Part shown: piece after piece, positions 5,054 to 8,793 of the stretch
Position numbering within the stretch: the stretch's first letter is position 1
Layout: every line of letters begins with the position of its first letter
Made by a program: the position numbers and the translations under genes
Origin: Fidelibacterota bacterium
GTDB lineage: Bacteria > Fidelibacterota > UBA8477
Direction of reading: 5' to 3'
Assembly (NCBI GenBank): GCA_021734045.1
Contig: JAIPJR010000091.1
Coordinates: 1 to 8,793 of the forward strand
Length of the DNA: 8,793 nt
Notes under the pieces: generated by a model
What the model was told of the DNA's origin: nothing
Database searches by the model: none
Seen by the model: the letters and a program-made list of their open reading frames with translations, nothing else

Positions 5054-7069
5054 ATGAAATCACAAAGCAACCAGCGTATCACCGCTCAGGATTTATATCG
5101 TTTTCGCATGCCCACCGACTGCCAGATTTCACCTGATGGCACGCAAATCGTTCACGGACTCAAGTGGATTGAAAAAAAGACCGAGAAAAAATATACCAAT
5201 TTATGGATATCACCTACCTCAGCAGGTCCGGCCAGACCCTTCACACAGGGAAAACACGCCGATTCCTCTCCGCGCTGGTCACCGGACGGCAGCACTATTG
5301 CCTTCACATCCAACCGTGATGATGAAAAGCAGTCGCAAATCTATCTGATTCCCGTGGACGGTGGCGAAGCCCGGAAGCTCACCGACCTGCAGGGCGAAAT
5401 TGGTGAATTTCACTGGTCGCCTGACGGAAAACAGATTCTGCTGCAATTCCGTAAAACGGACGCAGAGGCGTTGGAGCGCCAGAAAGACGAAACCAAGAAG
5501 AAATTGGGTGTGGTGGCACGCCATTTTGACCGGGTGTTCTACAAATTGGACGAGCAGGGATTCCTACCGAAAGAGCGCTGGCATTTGTGGATAGTCAATG
5601 CCACCACTGGCAAAGCCCACCAGCTCACGGAACACGCTATTTATGATGAGTTAACGCCAACCTGGTCACCGGACGGTAACCAAATCGCCTATGTCTCCAA
5701 CCATGCCAAAGACCCGGATATGGACCCGGATAACATGGATTTGTTCATACTGTCACTGTCCACCGGCAAAAGCAGGCGGATTCCCACTCCGGAGGGTCCC
5801 AAATTCAATCCGGTTTACTCCCCCGATGGAAAAGGGATCGCTTACTATGGTGTGGAAGGCAAAGGCACGTGGTGGTCCAATATCCGGCTGTTCGTTGTTC
5901 CCGCCAATGGCAAGGGCACGGCGCGGGATTTAACCGGGAAGTTCGATGTGGAGGTGGACGCGGGCACCATTAATGACCTGCCGGAAGGCATGCGGATGAT
6001 GCCCACGGTTTGGTCCCCTGACAGCCAACACCTCTATTTCCAGATTTCCAAAGAGGGTAATACCCACCTCATGCGCATTGACATTGATTTGGATGATCAT
6101 TCCAGTATGGAGCCGGTGGTGGATGGCGAAGGTGCCGTAGGGGTTTGGACATTGGATGGGAAACAAGAAAAACTGGCTTTTCTGTGGGGCGATTTTAGCG
6201 ATCCAGCCCAGATTTTCGTAAAAAACCTCGCCACCGGCAAAACCAAACCACGGAGCAACTTCAATCCCTGGTTGAAAAAACTTGATTTGGGTACTATTGA
6301 AGAAACCTGGATCAAGACTAAAGGAAAACATCAATTACAGGGCTGGATTCTGAAACCACCCGGTTTTTCGGTCCGGAAAAAATATCCTACCATTTTGGAA
6401 ATTCACGGCGGTCCCATGGTCCAATACGGACACTTGTTCATGCACGAGTTTTACTTTTTGGCAGCGGCCGGTTATGTGGTGGCATTTACCAACCCCCGGG
6501 GCAGCAAAGGGTATGGTGAGGCATTCTGCAAGCCGATTAACGGCAATTGGGGCGGACCTGATTATGAGGATATGATGACCTGGACCGATTATGTGGCCAA
6601 ACAACCCTTCGTTGATACGACCAGAATGGGCGTCACCGGCGGTAGTTATGGTGGCTACATGACCAACTGGATTATCGGTCACACGCACCGGTTTAAAGCA
6701 GCCGTCACCCAGCGCAGTGTGAGCAACATGATCAGCATGTACGGATCCAGTGATTTTAACTGGTTCTTCGAGTCGGAACTGGGGGATGTCCCGCCCTGGG
6801 AGAATATGGAGCTCTATTGGCAACAATCGCCTATGAAGTATATTGGTGATGCCAAAACGCCCACACTTGTGATTCATAGTGAGAATGATTTACGCTGCGC
6901 CATTGAGCAGGGTGAGCAGGTTTTTGTGGCTCTGAAACGGCTGGGCGTACCCACCGAGATGGTGCGTTTTCCGGAAGAGCCCCACGGACTTTCCCGAGGT
7001 GGTCGCACGGACCGGCGCATTGTACGCTTGCAGCACATCCTGCGTTGGTTTGACCGGTATCTGAAGTAG
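5054..7069 (+). CDS. S9 family peptidase (prolyl oligopeptidase / acylaminoacyl-peptidase type)
   Basis: A serine peptidase that cleaves short peptides, gated by a beta-propeller. The 671-residue size is typical of S9C/S9 enzymes. The N-terminal TAQDLYRFRMPTDCQISPDG opens a propeller with PD40-type blades: RWSPDGSTIAFTSN (74-87), HWSPDGKQILL (120-130), TWSPDGNQIAYVSN (203-216), VYSPDGKGIAYYG (254-266) and VWSPDSQHLYF (319-329). The hydrolase domain has HGGPMVQYG (451-459), NPRGSKGYGEAF (480-491) and GGSYGGYMTNW (529-539) with nucleophile Ser531. Asp612 in HSENDLRC and His644 in EEPHGLSRGG complete the triad. The GGSYGGYM form is that of acylaminoacyl-peptidase-like members. No signal peptide is seen, so it is likely cytoplasmic and recycles peptides. 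It sits 47 bases after the small membrane protein and 34 before glycerol kinase. Exact specificity is not readable from sequence. Confidence 0.95.
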   Translation: MKSQSNQRITAQDLYRFRMPTDCQISPDGTQIVHGLKWIEKKTEKKYTNLWISPTSAGPARPFTQGKHADSSPRWSPDGSTIAFTSNRDDEKQSQIYLIPVDGGEARKLTDLQGEIGEFHWSPDGKQILLQFRKTDAEALERQKDETKKKLGVVARHFDRVFYKLDEQGFLPKERWHLWIVNATTGKAHQLTEHAIYDELTPTWSPDGNQIAYVSNHAKDPDMDPDNMDLFILSLSTGKSRRIPTPEGPKFNPVYSPDGKGIAYYGVEGKGTWWSNIRLFVVPANGKGTARDLTGKFDVEVDAGTINDLPEGMRMMPTVWSPDSQHLYFQISKEGNTHLMRIDIDLDDHSSMEPVVDGEGAVGVWTLDGKQEKLAFLWGDFSDPAQIFVKNLATGKTKPRSNFNPWLKKLDLGTIEETWIKTKGKHQLQGWILKPPGFSVRKKYPTILEIHGGPMVQYGHLFMHEFYFLAAAGYVVAFTNPRGSKGYGEAFCKPINGNWGGPDYEDMMTWTDYVAKQPFVDTTRMGVTGGSYGGYMTNWIIGHTHRFKAAVTQRSVSNMISMYGSSDFNWFFESELGDVPPWENMELYWQQSPMKYIGDAKTPTLVIHSENDLRCAIEQGEQVFVALKRLGVPTEMVRFPEEPHGLSRGGRTDRRIVRLQHILRWFDRYLK

Positions 7070-7088
7070 AATAACACCTTTTAATCGC

Positions 7089-7094
7089 GTGAGG
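7089..7094 (+). promoter_or_regulatory. Ribosome binding site that sets the glpK start
   Basis: GTGAGG lies 9 bases before ATG 7104. The GTG within it could itself start an in-frame five-residue extension, but E. coli GlpK aligns from the MTxxYI that begins at 7104, and using the GTG would leave no ribosome site upstream. ATG 7104 is chosen. Confidence 0.7.
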
Positions 7095-7103
7095 CACCGA
7101 CTC

Positions 7104-8564
7104 ATGACGCATCATTACATCCTGGCCATTGATCAGGGTACCACCGGTACAAAATCGGTCTGCTTCGACAAGAGCGGGAACGCGGTGGCAAGAGCATACC
7201 GTGAATTCCGACAAATCTACCCCAAACCGGGTTGGGTGGAGCATGACCCTGAGGAAATCTGGCAAACAGTCGTGACCACCGTAAACGAGGTGCTGTCTCA
7301 AATTGATGGTAAAATCGATGCGGTGGGTATTACCAATCAACGGGAAACGACGGTGGTCTGGGACCGGGAAACGGGAAAACCGGTTTACAATGCCATTGTC
7401 TGGCAATGCCGTCGCACGGCTCCGTTTTGCGAGGAATTGGCTCCGCATGCTAATCTTTTTAAACAGCGGACGGGCCTTCCCATCGACGCCTATTTCAGTG
7501 GCACGAAAATCCGGTGGATATTAGACCACATCGACCATTCGAATTCGAAAAACCTGGCATTCGGCACCATTGATACCTGGCTGATCTGGAGACTGACCCA
7601 TGGGAAGGTTCATGCCACTGATTTTACCAACGCCTCGCGTACGCTGCTATTTGACATTCACAAAAAGGAATGGGATTCTGAATTATCCGGCATCATGGGC
7701 GTCCCCACCTCATTATTCCCTGCCGTGAAGCGGTCGCAGGATGATTTTGGGACCGTAGAATCAATATCCTCACTCGCGGGTGTACCCATCACCGGCGTGG
7801 CCGGGGATCAGCAGGCGGCTTTGTTCGGTCAAACCTGTTTTGATGCCGGTGAGTTGAAAAACACTTACGGAACCGGCTGTTTCCTTATGCTGAATACTGG
7901 TGATCAGGCCGTCATCTCCTCTGAAGGTCTCATTACCACGCTGGCAGCAGACGGGGGTGGTGATCCGTGTTATGCATTGGAGGGTTCTATTTTCGTGGGA
8001 GGTGCGGCGATCCAGTGGCTGCGGGATGAACTGCATTTGATTGAAAATGCCACCGAAAGTGAAACCGCAGCCGAGGCGGTCCCGGACAATGGTGGTGCTT
8101 ATCTGATACCGGCATTCGTGGGATTAGGAGCGCCCCACTGGGATATGGATGCCCGCGGTGCGCTGGTGGGTCTGACCCGGGGTGTGAATCGTCATCACAT
8201 CATCCGGGCGGCATTGGAGTCCATGGCCTATCAAACCCAGGATGTCCTGGCAGCAATGTCTGACGAGGCGAAAATGACATTGGAAACACTGGCTGTGGAT
8301 GGTGGTGCTTCTGCTAACAACTTCCTCCTGCAGTTTCAAGCTGACATCAGCAATCTCGATGTCTTGCGCCCCCATCAGATAGAATCCACCTCTCTCGGTG
8401 CCGCCTATCTGGCAGGTTTGTCCACGGGCTTCTGGTCGGATGCTCAATCACTGAAAACACAGAAGAGGGTTGAACGCACCTTCACGCCCAGCATGGATGC
8501 ACCAACACGAGAGGAATTGCTGGCAGGCTGGCGTCACGCGCTGCGACAGGCGATGACCAAGTAA
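7104..8564 (+). CDS. glpK: Glycerol kinase
   Basis: Phosphorylates glycerol with ATP to sn-glycerol 3-phosphate in the cytoplasm, trapping glycerol for phospholipid synthesis or glycolysis. The 486 residues are close to the family's 495-505. It is a FGGY-fold kinase that reads closely with E. coli GlpK throughout. Visible are DQGTTGTK (10-17), the glycerol-contacting QRETT (79-83, Arg80-Glu81), Trp100 in IVWQCRRT, Tyr130 in AYFSGTK, the catalytic base Asp235 in [21 protein letters not shown] (253-260), and the ATP-domain signatures GLGAPHWD (340-347), GLTRGV (356-361), [11 protein letters not shown] (398-408) and LGAAYLAGL (431-439). At the E. coli fructose-1,6-bisphosphate site Arg236 is replaced by Gly226, and Gly234 aligns with Leu224, so that inhibition is probably absent. 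It is 34 bases after the peptidase and 17 before the symporter; no glpF-type facilitator gene is in the window. Confidence 0.97.
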   Translation: MTHHYILAIDQGTTGTKSVCFDKSGNAVARAYREFRQIYPKPGWVEHDPEEIWQTVVTTVNEVLSQIDGKIDAVGITNQRETTVVWDRETGKPVYNAIVWQCRRTAPFCEELAPHANLFKQRTGLPIDAYFSGTKIRWILDHIDHSNSKNLAFGTIDTWLIWRLTHGKVHATDFTNASRTLLFDIHKKEWDSELSGIMGVPTSLFPAVKRSQDDFGTVESISSLAGVPITGVAGDQQAALFGQTCFDAGELKNTYGTGCFLMLNTGDQAVISSEGLITTLAADGGGDPCYALEGSIFVGGAAIQWLRDELHLIENATESETAAEAVPDNGGAYLIPAFVGLGAPHWDMDARGALVGLTRGVNRHHIIRAALESMAYQTQDVLAAMSDEAKMTLETLAVDGGASANNFLLQFQADISNLDVLRPHQIESTSLGAAYLAGLSTGFWSDAQSLKTQKRVERTFTPSMDAPTREELLAGWRHALRQAMTK

Positions 8565-8581
8565 TCAGAAAGGACATTGAG

Positions 8582-8793
8582 ATGGGATTACTGGGCAGTT
8601 GGGACTGGGTTATTATCGGACTGTATTTCGCACTGGTTTTTGGTGTTGCACTGTGGGTCACCCGTAGTGAGACCGGTACCCGGGATTCGTCCGCCGGTTA
8701 CTTCCTGGCGGGGCGAAACGTGGGCTGGTTTGTCATCGGAGCCTCCCTCTTTGCTTCCAATATCGGCTCAGAACATCTGGTGGGACTTGCCGG
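8582..8793 (+). CDS. Sodium:solute symporter, SSS/SGLT family (N-terminal fragment)
   Basis: The gene runs off the right edge after 70 complete codons. ATG 8582 follows AGAAAGGA (8567-8574) with 7 bases of spacing and starts 17 bases after the glpK stop, so the two are co-transcribed. The fragment has a first membrane segment of about 8-26 ([19 protein letters not shown]), the short loop [15 protein letters not shown] (37-51) and then [17 protein letters not shown]. The latter closely matches the [17 protein letters not shown] of human SGLT1 and the Na+/sugar cotransporter branch of the family, where this helix contributes to substrate and ion sites. It would take up a solute with Na+ across the inner membrane. 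A sugar is the usual substrate of this branch. Its place behind glpK allows a polyol or another substrate, but that is inference. Confidence 0.93.
   Translation, partial: MGLLGSWDWVIIGLYFALVFGVALWVTRSETGTRDSSAGYFLAGRNVGWFVIGASLFASNIGSEHLVGLA

Noticed and set aside
6335-7448. Two long minus-strand open frames (180 and 205 codons)
   Set aside because: They are antisense to the catalytic domain of the S9 peptidase and the start of glpK, overlap each other and have no recognisable motif.

Overview
This is a bacterial chromosomal window holding ordinary metabolic and membrane genes. Most start codons have clear Shine-Dalgarno sites. I see no RNA genes, insertion sequences, phage genes or CRISPR. 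The organism cannot be named from this sequence. A mitochondrial-type 2,4-dienoyl-CoA reductase, an SGLT-like sodium symporter, a cytoplasmic-looking S9 peptidase and AT-rich dispersed-type intergenic repeats would fit an environmental, lipid- and peptide-using heterotroph. An FCB-group or related lineage is only a guess.

Layout. On the minus strand, 768 to 1 is the N-terminal two thirds of a NifS/IscS-type cysteine desulfurase cut by the window edge. Then comes a 647-base gap without genes (769-1415). It contains a mosaic of repeats: three 72-base 'A' units alternate with T/G-rich 'B' spacers built on a 32-base unit. Next, still on the minus strand, are an MscS-type channel (2573-1416) and, 40 bases upstream of it, a DECR-type short-chain dehydrogenase (3489-2614). 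Upstream again is a possible 54-residue small ORF (3709-3545) with a good ribosome site. A 288-base divergent intergenic region separates this group from a plus-strand cluster. That cluster runs: monoacylglycerol-lipase-like alpha/beta hydrolase (3778-4686), two-helix membrane protein of unknown function (4713-5006), prolyl-oligopeptidase-family peptidase (5054-7069), glycerol kinase (7104-8564) and the start of a sodium:solute symporter (8582 to the edge). The gaps in the cluster are only 17-47 bases, with no terminator visible, so it is probably one transcript.

How the genes may work together. A lipase of the monoglyceride class would release glycerol and fatty acids. Glycerol kinase would capture the glycerol as glycerol 3-phosphate. 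The divergent dienoyl-CoA reductase would remove double bases from unsaturated acyl-CoAs during beta-oxidation (that is, reduce conjugated double bonds). The S9 peptidase and the symporter add peptide breakdown and sodium-driven uptake. This reads as a scavenging locus for lipids and other organic matter. The catalytic motifs are seen directly; the linkage of the genes into a pathway is inference.

No novel defence, mobile or catalytic system stands out. The items most worth a second look are the modular intergenic repeat, the unknown two-helix membrane protein inside the hydrolase/peptidase operon, and the small ORF in the divergent promoter region.
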